This document shows, in pieces, positions 17,716 through 27,514 of a stretch of 64,000 bases of DNA. The stretch is from NCBI RefSeq assembly GCF_006569205.1, contig NZ_VIGD01000011.1, forward strand, positions 49,687 to 113,686. Reading direction: 5' to 3'. Source of the DNA: Ureibacillus terrenus. Its GTDB lineage: Bacteria > Bacillota > Bacilli > Bacillales_A > Planococcaceae. The position numbers were made by a program, and so were the translations under genes. Positions within the stretch are counted from its first letter, which is position 1; the number at the start of each line of letters is the position of its first letter. Below the pieces are notes generated by a model. That model searched no databases and was not told the origin of the DNA. It saw only the letters and a list, made by a program, of their open reading frames with translations.

Positions 17716-18866
17716 AAAAATACATGATATATTTCTTGCTGCTTGCCAATCTGTTTCTGTTGACGGGATGCTGGGATTCGGAAGAAAATGCCCGGATGCT
17801 TTATTTGCATGGTGTTGGACTCGATTATAAAGACGGCCAGTTTTATTTCTACATGCAACTTGTCAGTTTCGCCAATGTGGCAAGATCCGAACAAATCAAC
17901 CAGGACATGATGCAGTCGGAAGTGGGACTCAGCACCGGCAGAACGGTGGATGAAGCCATTGCGAAAATGATCCGCAGCGTAGATGAAAAAATCTTCTTTG
18001 GGCATCTGACCTTTCTTGTTTTCGGCGAGGAGCTGCTGAAACAGGAAGAAAAACTCAATGAAGTATTAAATTCCTTCTCCAGATATATCAATACCCGATA
18101 TCAAACATGGATTTATGCAACGAACGAACCGCTGGAACAATTCTTTTTGGAAACACCGCTTCTGCAAAAAGCCATTACGCTGACAAAACTGGCCAACCCG
18201 TTAAACTCCTACGAACAGGACTCTTTCATCGAACCGATGAATGTCCGGAAACTGATTATCCATTTGAACGAGCCGAACCATTTAGTGAAAATTCCTTATG
18301 TAAGAGTGAAACATAATTGGAATACGGTTTCAGGACCGGATACCACTTTTCATATCGAAGGGGTGGCCCTCGTGACACCGAAGGAATTTAAAGGGTATTT
18401 AATAAAGGATGACGCCAATGGCCTGCAATTTATGACCAATGAATCCATTACGGGTTATGTGACAACCAAAATCGGTGATGCCGATTTTACTTTTACCATT
18501 AAAAATATGAAACGGAAAATTACGCCTATTGTCAAGGGGACTGACGTCAAGTTTCAGATCGACATATCAGCGGATGCCCTGGTAAGCAGCTATAATATCA
18601 ATGTCAGCGAGGATGCCATTGCAAAAGCGGTTGAAAAAGGCATTGAAAAGGCGGTAACGGAGACCTATAAAAAGGGGTTGGAAAAGAATTGCGATGTCTA
18701 CCGCCTGTCAGAATCATTGTACAGGAAAAATGTAAAAGTGTGGAAAAAATTAGAAAATCAGGGAGTTATCCCATTGACTGAGGATTCCATCGATGTGCAA
18801 GTAACCGTTCAAAAAGTAAAATCAGGAAGAACGATATATAAAAATACCCTCAAAAAACCTGATTAA
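17712..18866 (+). CDS. Spore germination lipoprotein, C subunit (GerAC-type)
   Basis: C subunit of the germination receptor, 384 residues. Lipoprotein signal peptide with lipobox LLTGC (Cys19), followed by WDSEE, the hallmark start of mature GerC proteins. Expected to be anchored to the outer face of the spore inner membrane after lipidation. Last gene of the operon, overlapping the A gene by 4 nt and followed directly by a terminator. Length is typical. Confidence 0.93.
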   Translation: MKKYMIYFLLLANLFLLTGCWDSEENARMLYLHGVGLDYKDGQFYFYMQLVSFANVARSEQINQDMMQSEVGLSTGRTVDEAIAKMIRSVDEKIFFGHLTFLVFGEELLKQEEKLNEVLNSFSRYINTRYQTWIYATNEPLEQFFLETPLLQKAITLTKLANPLNSYEQDSFIEPMNVRKLIIHLNEPNHLVKIPYVRVKHNWNTVSGPDTTFHIEGVALVTPKEFKGYLIKDDANGLQFMTNESITGYVTTKIGDADFTFTIKNMKRKITPIVKGTDVKFQIDISADALVSSYNINVSEDAIAKAVEKGIEKAVTETYKKGLEKNCDVYRLSESLYRKNVKVWKKLENQGVIPLTEDSIDVQVTVQKVKSGRTIYKNTLKKPD

Positions 18867-18889
18867 ATCAATCTTTCGCTATAAAATAA

Positions 18890-18921
18890 AAAGATGATCC
18901 GTCCCAAGCCGGATCATCTTT
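18890..18921. terminator. Bidirectional terminator between ger operon and msrB
   Basis: Perfect 12-bp stem AAAGATGATCCG (18890-18901) with its complement (18910-18921), A-run before and T-run after, placed between converging transcription units. Confidence 0.88.
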
Positions 18922-18926
18922 TTTAT

Positions 18927-19361
18927 TTATTCTTTTTCAAAAAGCTTTGCATATTCGCCGTAGCCTTCTTCCTCCAACTTTTCTTTCGGAATGAACCGCA
19001 GGGCTGCGGAGTTGATGCAATAGCGGAGCCCGCCAAGTTCACGCGGGCCGTCGGGAAATACATGCCCCAAATGGGAGTCGGCTGTTTTGCTTCGGACTTC
19101 GATTCGGCGCATACCGTGGGAAGTATCCAATCTTTCAACAATTTCATCGGGATGGATGGGTTTGGAAAAGCTTGGCCATCCGCAACCCGCGTCAAACTTG
19201 TCCTTTGAACTGAAAAGCGGCTTCCCGGAAACGACATCGACATAGATGCCTTCCTGGAAATGATTGAAATATTCATTTTGATACGGCGGCTCGGTTCCGT
19301 TTTGTTGCGTCACATAATATTGCATCGGCGTCAGATCCTTTAACCGTTCTTCCTTATTCAC
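18927..19361 (-). CDS. msrB: Peptide-methionine (R)-S-oxide reductase
   Basis: Reduces methionine-R-sulfoxide in oxidised proteins, 144 residues. Visible: [23 protein letters not shown] and the catalytic Cys about residue 115 in [11 protein letters not shown]. No paired CxxC zinc motifs are seen, as in the zinc-free Bacillus enzymes. GTG at 19359-19361 preceded by GGGGGGATATTG is the likely start; it overlaps the end of msrA by 8 nt, so the two are coupled. Order msrA-msrB matches B. subtilis. Confidence 0.95.
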   Translation of the reverse strand: MNKEERLKDLTPMQYYVTQQNGTEPPYQNEYFNHFQEGIYVDVVSGKPLFSSKDKFDAGCGWPSFSKPIHPDEIVERLDTSHGMRRIEVRSKTADSHLGHVFPDGPRELGGLRYCINSAALRFIPKEKLEEEGYGEYAKLFEKE

Positions 19362-19887
19362 CAATATCCCCCCAATGCCGTTTGATGAAGTGCGCCCTTC
19401 CCGAACCGATAAAATAGCGTTCATAATCGATCGGGTTCTTCTTATAAAAATCCTGATGATACTCTTCTGCAGGGTAGAAAGTTTTCGCCGGAAGGATTTT
19501 TACGACAATCGGCTTATCAAACTTTCCGGAATCTTCCAAACGTTTTTTTGATTCTTCGGCAATTTTCCGCTGTTCTTCATTATGATAAAAAATGGCCGTT
19601 GTGTATGATTCGCCCCGATCGTGGAATTGCCCTCCCGAATCGGTCGGATCGATTAATTTCCAGTAAAGGTCCACTAATTTTTCATACGATATCACTTCCG
19701 GATCATAGGTGATTTGCACCGCTTCCACATGTCCCGTCGTGCCTGAACAAACTTGTTTATAAGTCGGGTTTTCCACATGTCCGCCCGTATAGCCCGAAAC
19801 GACTTTTTCGATTCCTTCCAGCCGATCAAACGGCTTTACCAAACACCAAAAGCACCCGCCGGCAAACGTAGCAAGTTCCTTGGCCAT
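19354..19887 (-). CDS. msrA: Peptide-methionine (S)-S-oxide reductase
   Basis: Reduces methionine-S-sulfoxide, 177 residues. The catalytic GGCFWC motif is at residues 10-15 (Cys12 attacking), with TTGHVEAV and [13 protein letters not shown] further on. The ATG at 19885-19887 is preferred over the GTG 9 nt upstream since AGGAG lies 8 nt before the ATG. First of the msrA-msrB pair; ypmS lies 11 nt upstream and may be co-transcribed. Confidence 0.95.
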   Translation of the reverse strand: MAKELATFAGGCFWCLVKPFDRLEGIEKVVSGYTGGHVENPTYKQVCSGTTGHVEAVQITYDPEVISYEKLVDLYWKLIDPTDSGGQFHDRGESYTTAIFYHNEEQRKIAEESKKRLEDSGKFDKPIVVKILPAKTFYPAEEYHQDFYKKNPIDYERYFIGSGRAHFIKRHWGDIGE

Positions 19888-19898
19888 CTTACTCACTC

Positions 19899-20477
19899 CT
19901 ACTTATTTGGTATCACGATTTCCAATTGGATTCGATCATTTTCTAAATCAATTTCCTTCGCTTTCACTTTTGCGCCGGAAGCCAAAGTTAGGTTGGATAA
20001 ATCAACAAAAATTTCTTTGGCATCCGGCCGAACGATCATCCAGTCAGGAAATTTCACAGCCTGACTCAATAATTTTAATACCGCAGAAGGAGGAAGGTTT
20101 AAACTTCCGACGTTCACTTCCGATTGGACTAAATGGATATTGCCTTGATTATTGACGACCGGATTGAATTTCATGGTAACCGGAACATTATAACCGAATG
20201 CAACAATCTCGCTTGAGAGCTGAACGGTATCATCTACTTCAAATTCCACAGGCAACGACGAGTTTTTTAATTCCTTCTTTATATATCTAATCGCCAATTT
20301 TTCAAAATCCTTTGCCGTCGTTTCCACATAGAGGACACTGTCCTCAGGCTCAACTTCCGATGCCTGTGGAGCCGGTATCGCTGTATCTCCTGGTGAAGTC
20401 GCCCAATAAATCACAAATGCAACCAATAAAACAATTGAACCCAACAATGTAAAAAAGGCGACTTTCCAAACATTCAT
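19899..20477 (-). CDS. ypmS: YpmS-like membrane-anchored protein (DUF2140)
   Basis: Protein of 192 residues with one N-terminal membrane anchor (about 5-28) and an extracytoplasmic beta-rich domain. Features FDVV-like strands, [17 protein letters not shown] and a C-terminal IQLEIVIP, typical of the YpmS family. Function unknown. In B. subtilis ypmS also lies near msrA-msrB, which supports the call. The 300 nt upstream (20478-20773) hold only the terminator of the next operon. Confidence 0.82.
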   Translation of the reverse strand: MNVWKVAFFTLLGSIVLLVAFVIYWATSPGDTAIPAPQASEVEPEDSVLYVETTAKDFEKLAIRYIKKELKNSSLPVEFEVDDTVQLSSEIVAFGYNVPVTMKFNPVVNNQGNIHLVQSEVNVGSLNLPPSAVLKLLSQAVKFPDWMIVRPDAKEIFVDLSNLTLASGAKVKAKEIDLENDRIQLEIVIPNK

Positions 20478-20725
20478 TCTATGACACTCCTATCAAAAAA
20501 TGAATAGTGATTCAATCTGCACTAATTTTTTAGTATGCTTCAAACTCTATAAAATATACTTTATTTTGGCAAACTTTATTATAAATTGTATGAAAAATTT
20601 TTGGAAATAGAAAACTATTTGCTTTATTAAAGGCGCTTCTCCCCATACGGCCATTTTTCAAATAGATGACAAATGGATGGTCCTTTCCAAAAAGACTGGG
20701 ATCATTGCATTTAGAGAAAATAAAA

Positions 20726-20757
20726 AAACAGAGCGAAACGCTTTTCTCGCTCTGTTT
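20726..20757 (-). terminator. Terminator of the leucine/isovalerate catabolic operon
   Basis: Perfect 11-bp stem AAACAGAGCGA (20726-20736) with complement (20747-20757), followed on the minus strand by TTTTTTATTTT, 17 nt after the yngE stop. Confidence 0.9.
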
Positions 20758-20773
20758 CCGTACATTTTCCCCA

Positions 20774-22312
20774 TTATACCGGGCTGACGCCATGCTTGCG
20801 CTCAGAAAATACCATATATTTGGATGAATATGCATGAAGCCGTGCAGTCAACACTTCCCGCAATTGATTCGGTTCGATCACATCGTCGACAATCAATTCG
20901 GAAGCCAATTTATATATATCGATTTCTTCCCGGTATTCCTGGCGTTTTTGCTCGATAAAAGCTTGCTGCTCCTCTTTTGGCAACTGGGCAATCTTGTTCG
21001 CGTACACCGCATTGACCGCCGCTTCCGGGCCCATTACGGCGATTTGAGCAGTAGTCAGCGCAATCACGCAATCCGGTTCAAAAGCGGGACCGGCCATCGC
21101 ATACAATCCTGCACCGTATGCTTTCCGTACAATAACCGTCAATTTCGGCACTGTCGCTTCACTCATGGCAAAAATCATTTTGGCGCCGTGACGGATGATG
21201 CCCTGTCTTTCCACTTGCGTACCAATCATAAAACCTGGTACGTCCGCCAAGAAAATCAGCGGGATGTTGAACGCATCGCACAGGCTGATGAATTTCGCCG
21301 CTTTGTCCGCGGAATCATGGAACAATACCCCGCCTTTGACTCTCGGCTGGTTCGCAACAATGCCTACCGCTTGTCCATCGATTCTCGCAAAACCTGTAAT
21401 GAGTTCAGCTGCAAACAGCTTCTTCACTTCACAGAAAGAACCTTCGTCAATGATGCGGTCGATTAAATCATACATATTGAAAGGAACGTTTTGATTCTTT
21501 GGAATGATTTCTTCAATTGTTTTCTCAAAATTTGCAGGAAGCTTCGGTGCCGCCGCCGGAGGCTTTTCCCGGAAGTTTCCAGGGAAATAGCTTAAATATT
21601 TTCTGGCATACTCAATGGCTTCTTCTTCTGTTTTGGCAAGCACATCTCCGCAGCCGGAAACCGTGCAGTGCATTTTTGCTCCGCCCATCGTTTCCAGATC
21701 CACTTTCTCCCCGATGACCATCTCGGCCATGCGCGGCGAACCCAAATACATGGAAGCATTGCCTTCCACCATGATGACCACATCACAGAATGCAGGAATG
21801 TATGCGCCTCCCGCTGCGGAAGGGCCGAACAATAAACAAACTTGCGGCACTTTCCCCGAGAGTTTCACCTGGTTATAGAAAATGCGCCCCGCCCCTCTGC
21901 GGCCAGGGAACATTTCCACCTGGTCCGTTATCCGTGCTCCCGCGGAGTCCACCAAATAAATGATGGGACAAGCCAGTTTCTCCGCGGTTTCCTGGATGCG
22001 TATAATCTTCTCTACTGTCCGCTTGCCCCACGATCCTGCTTTTACCGTGGAGTCATTGGCCATAAAGCAAACCGTTTTCCCATTGATTTTTCCGACTCCT
22101 GTCACTACGCCGTCCGCCGGCAAATCACCAGCGGCACAGTTTGCGAAAATGCCGTCCTCGATGTATTCTCCCTCATCAAGAAGCAATTTTAGCCGGTCGC
22201 GTGCAAATAATTTTCCTTGTTCTTTATTCTTTTGATGATATTTCTCATGGCCGCCTTTTTTGATTTCTTCCAATAAATCCGCGTGTGTTTTTTTTGTTTC
22301 TGTATCATTCAT
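20774..22312 (-). CDS. yngE: Acyl-CoA carboxylase carboxyltransferase subunit (methylcrotonyl-CoA carboxylase beta type)
   Basis: Carboxyltransferase half of a biotin-dependent acyl-CoA carboxylase, 512 residues; in this context probably 3-methylcrotonyl-CoA carboxylase of leucine breakdown, though propionyl-CoA carboxylase subunits are close relatives. Two crotonase-like lobes are visible, with FGPSAAGGAYIPAFCDVVIM (oxyanion hole, first lobe) and KAYGAGLYAMAGPAFEPD (second lobe). ATG at 22310-22312 follows AAAGGAGG by 8 nt; the in-frame GTG upstream has none. Last gene of the operon, pairing with YngHA and YngHB. Confidence 0.93.
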   Translation of the reverse strand: MNDTETKKTHADLLEEIKKGGHEKYHQKNKEQGKLFARDRLKLLLDEGEYIEDGIFANCAAGDLPADGVVTGVGKINGKTVCFMANDSTVKAGSWGKRTVEKIIRIQETAEKLACPIIYLVDSAGARITDQVEMFPGRRGAGRIFYNQVKLSGKVPQVCLLFGPSAAGGAYIPAFCDVVIMVEGNASMYLGSPRMAEMVIGEKVDLETMGGAKMHCTVSGCGDVLAKTEEEAIEYARKYLSYFPGNFREKPPAAAPKLPANFEKTIEEIIPKNQNVPFNMYDLIDRIIDEGSFCEVKKLFAAELITGFARIDGQAVGIVANQPRVKGGVLFHDSADKAAKFISLCDAFNIPLIFLADVPGFMIGTQVERQGIIRHGAKMIFAMSEATVPKLTVIVRKAYGAGLYAMAGPAFEPDCVIALTTAQIAVMGPEAAVNAVYANKIAQLPKEEQQAFIEQKRQEYREEIDIYKLASELIVDDVIEPNQLREVLTARLHAYSSKYMVFSERKHGVSPV

Positions 22313-22352
22313 GGATGATTCCTCCTTTGTGTTCTTTTGCGTCACAGGAATG

Positions 22353-23135
22353 TCATCTTCCTTGATATTGCGGCTGCCTTTTTTCCTGGAAAGCCACCAG
22401 CCCTTCCATGCGGTCTTCGGTGTGGAGCAGTTCGTTGTATGCCAATTCCTCGATTTTCAGCCCCGTGGTTAAATCCGTTTCAATACCTTTGTTGATGGCC
22501 ACCTTTGCTTGGATCAAAGATAACGGCGCATTTTTCGCAATCTCCAATGCCAATTCCGTCGCTTTCTCCAACAGCTGCTCTTTATCATACACCGCATTGA
22601 CAAGATTGATTTCCAGAGCTTCATTGGCAGAAATTCTTCGGGCGGTAAAAATCAATTCTTTTGCTTTGCCGACGCCAATCAGGCGAGGAAGCCTTTGCGT
22701 CCCGCCCGCTCCCGGGATAATTCCGAGAGACACTTCCGTCAATCCCATTTTCGCTTCCGTGCTGGCCACGCGGATGTCGCAGGCCAAAGCAAGCTCCAAT
22801 CCTCCGCCAAAGGCCACACCGTTCATCACGGCTATGACCGGTTGCGGCAACGCTTCGACCTGGTTCACCGTGCTGCCGATAAGGCGGACCGTTTCCCGCA
22901 CCTGCTGTTCATTCATCGTTTTCCGCTCTTTTAAATCCGCGCCGGCACAGAAGGCTTTTTCCCCGCTGCCGGTGATTAAAACGACACGGATATCCCGGTT
23001 TTTGGCGACGTCGTTTAACGTTTCATTGAGTTCCTTCAATAATTGAAGGGATAATGCATTCGCCGCTTCCGGACGGTTCAGGGTGATTAAACCGATGCCT
23101 TTTTCGATTTCCTTAAACTGTACGAGCGTTGTCAA
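22353..23135 (-). CDS. yngF: Enoyl-CoA hydratase/isomerase, probable methylglutaconyl-CoA hydratase
   Basis: Crotonase-fold enzyme of 260 residues, expected to hydrate 3-methylglutaconyl-CoA to HMG-CoA. Oxyanion-hole segments AFCAGADLKER and GVAFGGGLELALACDIR, and the catalytic-glutamate region GLTEVSLGIIPGAGGTQRL are seen. The TTG at 23133-23135 is the likely start (AAAGGAGC 8 nt before it, length equal to B. subtilis YngF). It overlaps the end of yngG by 23 nt. Confidence 0.92.
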   Translation of the reverse strand: MTTLVQFKEIEKGIGLITLNRPEAANALSLQLLKELNETLNDVAKNRDIRVVLITGSGEKAFCAGADLKERKTMNEQQVRETVRLIGSTVNQVEALPQPVIAVMNGVAFGGGLELALACDIRVASTEAKMGLTEVSLGIIPGAGGTQRLPRLIGVGKAKELIFTARRISANEALEINLVNAVYDKEQLLEKATELALEIAKNAPLSLIQAKVAINKGIETDLTTGLKIEELAYNELLHTEDRMEGLVAFQEKRQPQYQGR

Positions 23136-24045
23136 TGTTCGCGCTCCTTTCGTTTCTGGCAATTACCATCTGTTTGGATGGCAATTTCTTGCCGAGTTTT
23201 TCTTCGATGAAGAAAGCCGCTTCAATCAATGCTTGCGGATTCAAACCGGTGTCAATGTTCATGCCTGTGAGCAGATAGTTCAAATCTTCCGTGGAAACGT
23301 TGCCGGACGCGCCTTTTGCATAAGGGCATCCTCCAAGGCCTCCTAACGAACTGTCGAAAGCCGTGATGCCCATTTCCAAGGATTTCAGCACATTGGCAAG
23401 GGCCGTTCCTCTTGTATCGTGGAAATGCATTGCAAACAGTCGAGGCGGAAAATGCTTCAGCAATGTTTCAAGCAATCTTTCCACTTGAGTCGGAACGCCG
23501 ACGCCGATTGTGTCACCCAATGAAATTTCGTATACGCCCATTTCCGCAAGGCGGTCAACGACTTTCAGCACCTGTTCAGGCTCCACCGGCCCATCATAAG
23601 GGCAGGCAATGACCGTCGATACATAGCCGCGCACTTTCAGATTCGCTTTTTTCGCTTCATCCACCACTTCTTTTAATACAGGAAACGTCTCATCAATCGT
23701 TTTATTAATGTTTTTTTGGTTATGGCCTTCACTGGCGGACATGAAGACGCTGATTTCATCAACTTGGCAGTTCAGCGCCCGCTCAAGTCCGCGGATATTC
23801 GGCACAAGGGCAGCGTAAGTCACGCCGGGTTTCCGCCTGATGGATTTCAGCACCTGTTCGCTGTCCGCCAATTGGGGAATCCACTTCGGATGAACGAAGG
23901 AGGATACTTCGATGTAGGATAAACCGGTTTGATTCAACAAGTTGATCCAATCGACTTTGTCTTTTGTTTCGATAAAGTTTGGCTCGTTCTGCAAACCGTC
24001 CCTTGGACCGACTTCTTTGATGGTCACTTTGGCTGGAAGTTTCAT
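23113..24045 (-). CDS. yngG: Hydroxymethylglutaryl-CoA lyase
   Basis: Splits HMG-CoA into acetyl-CoA and acetoacetate, 310 residues in a DRE-TIM metallolyase fold. Motifs: EVGPRDGLQNE (metal and catalytic Asp/Arg), SLGDTIGVG, FHDTRGTALANV (metal histidines) and GGLGGCPYAKGASGNV (the signature cysteine). ATG at 24043-24045 follows GGGGGAAAAGG. Located between the biotin carrier and the hydratase genes, giving the final step before acetoacetate activation by ScoAB. Confidence 0.95.
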   Translation of the reverse strand: MKLPAKVTIKEVGPRDGLQNEPNFIETKDKVDWINLLNQTGLSYIEVSSFVHPKWIPQLADSEQVLKSIRRKPGVTYAALVPNIRGLERALNCQVDEISVFMSASEGHNQKNINKTIDETFPVLKEVVDEAKKANLKVRGYVSTVIACPYDGPVEPEQVLKVVDRLAEMGVYEISLGDTIGVGVPTQVERLLETLLKHFPPRLFAMHFHDTRGTALANVLKSLEMGITAFDSSLGGLGGCPYAKGASGNVSTEDLNYLLTGMNIDTGLNPQALIEAAFFIEEKLGKKLPSKQMVIARNERSANIDNARTV

Positions 24046-24055
24046 CCTTTTCCCC

Positions 24056-24274
24056 CTATTCGATTTCGATAATATCGTCATCCAAGTTGATAAAATCGCC
24101 TTCTTGCACAAAAATTTTCTTGACAGTTCCGGAAGTTTCCGCCACAATCGGAATTTCCATTTTCATGGATTCCAAAATAACCACATCTTGTCCCGCTTCC
24201 ACTTGCTCTCCTTCTGATACAACGATTTTCCAAACTGTTCCTGCCATATTTGCTTTCACTATTGTTGACATCAT
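24056..24274 (-). CDS. yngHB: Biotin carboxyl carrier protein of the acyl-CoA carboxylase
   Basis: Single biotinyl domain of about 72 residues with the biotinylation motif ESMKMEIP; the central lysine carries biotin. Swings between the biotin carboxylase YngHA and the carboxyltransferase YngE. Three ATG codons occur in a row near the start; ATG 24272-24274, six nt after GGAGGG, fits best. In most organisms this domain is fused to the carboxylase; here it is separate, as in B. subtilis yngHB. Confidence 0.93.
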   Translation of the reverse strand: MMSTIVKANMAGTVWKIVVSEGEQVEAGQDVVILESMKMEIPIVAETSGTVKKIFVQEGDFINLDDDIIEIE

Positions 24275-24443
24275 GATCATCCCTCCGAAAATATTTTGAA
24301 AAAACTGGTATTCAAATTGTAATTAACTGGGGAAAATGCGGTTGGTGTGCCCTGCTTGTGCGATGCTCTTCACTCATGCATAAGCTTTGTCACTTTCCAC
24401 AGAAACAAACCTGCACAAACCATCCGCATCCTTCCCCGTTGAA

Positions 24444-25802
24444 TTATTTCGTCACCTGAACTTCGGGCAAGTAATATCGCTCCACAAAGCTGGTTGTAAT
24501 ATTTCCTTTAATAAATTGTTCGTGACTCGCAATTTTCAATAGCATCGGAATGTTGGTTTTGATTCCTTCAACTTTATATAACTTCAATGCTTCCACAAGA
24601 CGCTTGACCGCTTCTTCCCGAGTTTTTCCATGGACAATCAGCTTCCCGATCATCGGATCATAGAATGGCGTCACTTGCGCCCCCGATTCCACTGCGCAAT
24701 CATTGCGGACGCCTTCGCCTTCAGGCAATTGCAGAGAACCGATTACGCCAGGGGAAGGATAAAACGTCACCGGATCTTCCGCATAGATGCGCGCTTCAAT
24801 GGCATGTCCATTTATTTTCAACGATTCGCGGGCAATTTCGAGCGGAAGCCCTTGGGCAATCCGGATTTGCTGCTCCACCAGATCGATTCCCGTGATTTCC
24901 TCCGTCACCGGATGCTCCACTTGCAAGCGGGTATTCATTTCCAGGAAGTAAAAATTCTCCTTGTCATCCACCAAAAACTCGAATGTTCCCGCATTTGTGT
25001 ATCCAATATATTTTGCCGCGCGGACGGCCGCTTCCAGCATTTTTTCCCGCGTCGCATCCGAAATCGTCGGCGATGGCGCTTCTTCGATCACCTTCTGGTT
25101 CCGGCGCTGGATCGAACATTCCCGTTCAAACAGCGGCACGACATTGCCATGGGCATCCGCCAGGATTTGCACTTCCACATGGTGCGGGTTTTCGATATAT
25201 TTTTCGATATACATCGTGCCGTCACCGAAATAAGATTGAGCGCGTTTTTTATTGCCTTCGAAGGCTTTCGCCAATTCTTCCTGGTTGTGAATCCGCTGCA
25301 TGCCGATGCCGCCGCCACCGCTGGACGCTTTCAGCATAAGCGGATAGCCGATTTGCTCCGCCTCTTTCAACGCTTCTTCCACACTTTCGATGACGACATT
25401 GACGCCTTCAATAATCGGCACACCCGCCTCCTTCATTTTGATGCGGGCTTCAAGCTTGCTGCCCATTGCCGCAATGACGTCCGGTTTGGGCCCGATAAAC
25501 ACGATTCCTTCTTCTTCGCAGCGTTTCGCAAAATTCGGATTTTCGGAAAGCAATCCGTAGCCCGGATGGATTGCTTCCGCATTCGCTTTTTTCGCCGTTT
25601 CAATGATTTTGTCGATATTTAAATAGCTCAAGGCGACGGGAGGCTTGCCAATTTCGTATGCCTCATCGGCTTCGCGGACGAACAGGGAATCCTTGTCCGC
25701 TTCCGAATACACTGCGACTGTCTGAATGTTCAATCTTTTGCAGGTGCGGATAATTCTTCTTGCAATCTCGCCGCGATTGGCAATCAATATTTTTTTAAAC
25801 AT
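24444..25802 (-). CDS. yngHA: Biotin carboxylase subunit of acyl-CoA carboxylase
   Basis: ATP-grasp biotin carboxylase, 452 residues: carboxylates biotin on YngHB using ATP and bicarbonate. Seen in order: MFKKILIANRGEIARRI, IHPGYGLLSENPNFA, glycine-rich ATP loop KASSGGGGIGM, ERECSIQRRNQKV and EMNTRLQVEHPVTE. ATG 25800-25802 is chosen; ribosome site GGAAGGGG lies 10 nt upstream. A 169-nt gap follows before yngHB in which I see no gene or clear hairpin. Confidence 0.95.
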   Translation of the reverse strand: MFKKILIANRGEIARRIIRTCKRLNIQTVAVYSEADKDSLFVREADEAYEIGKPPVALSYLNIDKIIETAKKANAEAIHPGYGLLSENPNFAKRCEEEGIVFIGPKPDVIAAMGSKLEARIKMKEAGVPIIEGVNVVIESVEEALKEAEQIGYPLMLKASSGGGGIGMQRIHNQEELAKAFEGNKKRAQSYFGDGTMYIEKYIENPHHVEVQILADAHGNVVPLFERECSIQRRNQKVIEEAPSPTISDATREKMLEAAVRAAKYIGYTNAGTFEFLVDDKENFYFLEMNTRLQVEHPVTEEITGIDLVEQQIRIAQGLPLEIARESLKINGHAIEARIYAEDPVTFYPSPGVIGSLQLPEGEGVRNDCAVESGAQVTPFYDPMIGKLIVHGKTREEAVKRLVEALKLYKVEGIKTNIPMLLKIASHEQFIKGNITTSFVERYYLPEVQVTK

Positions 25803-25851
25803 CGGCGCTGTTCCCCTTCCTGTCATGTAAGAGATGTGCTGTCACTTCATC

Positions 25852-27492
25852 TCATTTATGCACAAGTTTTGATGTAAATTGTTCTTTCAACTTATATTTC
25901 TGGATTTTTCCTGATGCCGTCATAGGATACTTGTCAACGAAGAAAATGTATTTCGGGATTTTATGTTTCGAAATTTTGCCTTCACAAAACTCCCGGATTT
26001 CTTCTTCCGTCGCAGTTTCACCCTGCTTCAGGATGATAAAGGCGGCCACTTCTTCCCCGTATTTCTCATCCGGAACACCAACGATCTGCACATCGTAAAT
26101 TTTCGGGTTTTTATATAAGAACTCCTCGATTTCACGAGGGTAAATGTTCTCCCCTCCCCGGATGATCATATCTTTCAGGCGGCCGGTAATGCGCACATAG
26201 CCGTTTTCATCCATTGTGGCAAGGTCTCCCGTATGCAGCCAGCCGTCCTCGTCGATGGCTTCTTTTGTCGCATCCGGATTATTGTAATAGCCTTTCATTA
26301 CATGATAGCCCCTCGTGCAAAGCTCGCCTTGCGTATTCGGCGGCACTTCCTCGCCCGTTTTCGGGTCGATGATTTTCACTTCCACATTCGGCAATGCCCG
26401 TCCAACCGTGCTCACTTTCAACTCGAATGGATCATCTGTGCGCGTTTGCGTAATCACTGGCGAAGACTCTGTCTGTCCATAGCAGATGGTAATATCCTTC
26501 ATGTTCATTTTGTGGATGACTTTCTTCATCAATTCTTCCGGACAGTTGGACCCCGCCATGACGCCGGTGCGCAATGAAGATAAATCGAATTCATCGAAGT
26601 TCGGCAGGTTCAATTCGCTGATGAACATTGTCGGTACGCCGTGCAGCGCGGTGCACTTTTCTTTTTCCACCGTTTTCAGCACTTCCACCGGATTGTATTC
26701 CTGGATCGGCACCATTGTTCCGCCCGCGGAAACGATGGCCATCGTACCGATGACGCAGCCGAAGCAATGGAAGAACGGAACAGGAATGCAGAGCCGGTCC
26801 TCAGGTGTCAATTTCATGCATTCCGCAATATTAATGCCGTTATTGACTATATTGAAATGTGTCAGCATGACACCTTTCGGGAATCCCGTCGTTCCGGATG
26901 TATATTGCAAATTAATGACATCGTTATAATGCAATGAAGCTTTTCGCTTCTCCAATTCTTCATCTGAAACTTGGTCCGCCAATTGGATGACGTCATTCCA
27001 GTTATAAACCCCGTCATATTGGCTGTCACCGATGAGAATGACATTTTTCAGCATCGGTAAACGTTTTGATTTCAGTTCGCCCGGCCTGGAATTCTTTAGT
27101 TCAGGGCAAATTTCATAAAGCGTATCGATATAGCGGTGATCTTTATATTGTTCAATCAGGACGAGCGTCTGGGAATCGGACTGTTTCAATAAATATTCCA
27201 ACTCCGCGGCCCGGTAATTCGTATTGACCGTCACAAGCGGCGCGCCCATTTTGCCTGTCGCAAATTGCAGAGCGACCCATTCAGGAACGTTGGATGTCCA
27301 AACAGCGATGTGGTCTCCTTTTTCGATGCCAAGGGCGATCAGCGCTTTTGCCACTTGATCGGACCATTCATTGAATTCCTTATACGTTAGTCGCAAATCT
27401 CGGTCTGAATAAACAACCGCTTCCTTATCCGGATATTTTTCCGCCTGCTCCTCCAACAACTGACCAATTGTTTTGTAAACTAAATCTGCCAT
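25852..27492 (-). CDS. yngI: AMP-dependent acyl-CoA ligase
   Basis: Adenylate-forming acyl-CoA synthetase, 546 residues. AMP-binding signature YTSGTTGFPKGV, then CYGQTESSP, the hinge region GWLHTGDLATMDENGYVRITGR and a C-terminal lysine in TASGKIQKYKLKE. Probably activates a branched or medium-chain acid entering the pathway; the true substrate is unproven. Follows yngJ by 22 nt. AAGGAGG precedes the ATG. Confidence 0.93.
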   Translation of the reverse strand: MADLVYKTIGQLLEEQAEKYPDKEAVVYSDRDLRLTYKEFNEWSDQVAKALIALGIEKGDHIAVWTSNVPEWVALQFATGKMGAPLVTVNTNYRAAELEYLLKQSDSQTLVLIEQYKDHRYIDTLYEICPELKNSRPGELKSKRLPMLKNVILIGDSQYDGVYNWNDVIQLADQVSDEELEKRKASLHYNDVINLQYTSGTTGFPKGVMLTHFNIVNNGINIAECMKLTPEDRLCIPVPFFHCFGCVIGTMAIVSAGGTMVPIQEYNPVEVLKTVEKEKCTALHGVPTMFISELNLPNFDEFDLSSLRTGVMAGSNCPEELMKKVIHKMNMKDITICYGQTESSPVITQTRTDDPFELKVSTVGRALPNVEVKIIDPKTGEEVPPNTQGELCTRGYHVMKGYYNNPDATKEAIDEDGWLHTGDLATMDENGYVRITGRLKDMIIRGGENIYPREIEEFLYKNPKIYDVQIVGVPDEKYGEEVAAFIILKQGETATEEEIREFCEGKISKHKIPKYIFFVDKYPMTASGKIQKYKLKEQFTSKLVHK

Positions 27493-27514
27493 CCCATTCC
27501 TCCTTCGAAATTTA

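Noticed and set aside
20530..20835. 101-codon minus-strand frame overlapping the carboxyltransferase gene end
   Set aside because: It runs through the operon terminator and antiparallels no coding signal; no ribosome site.
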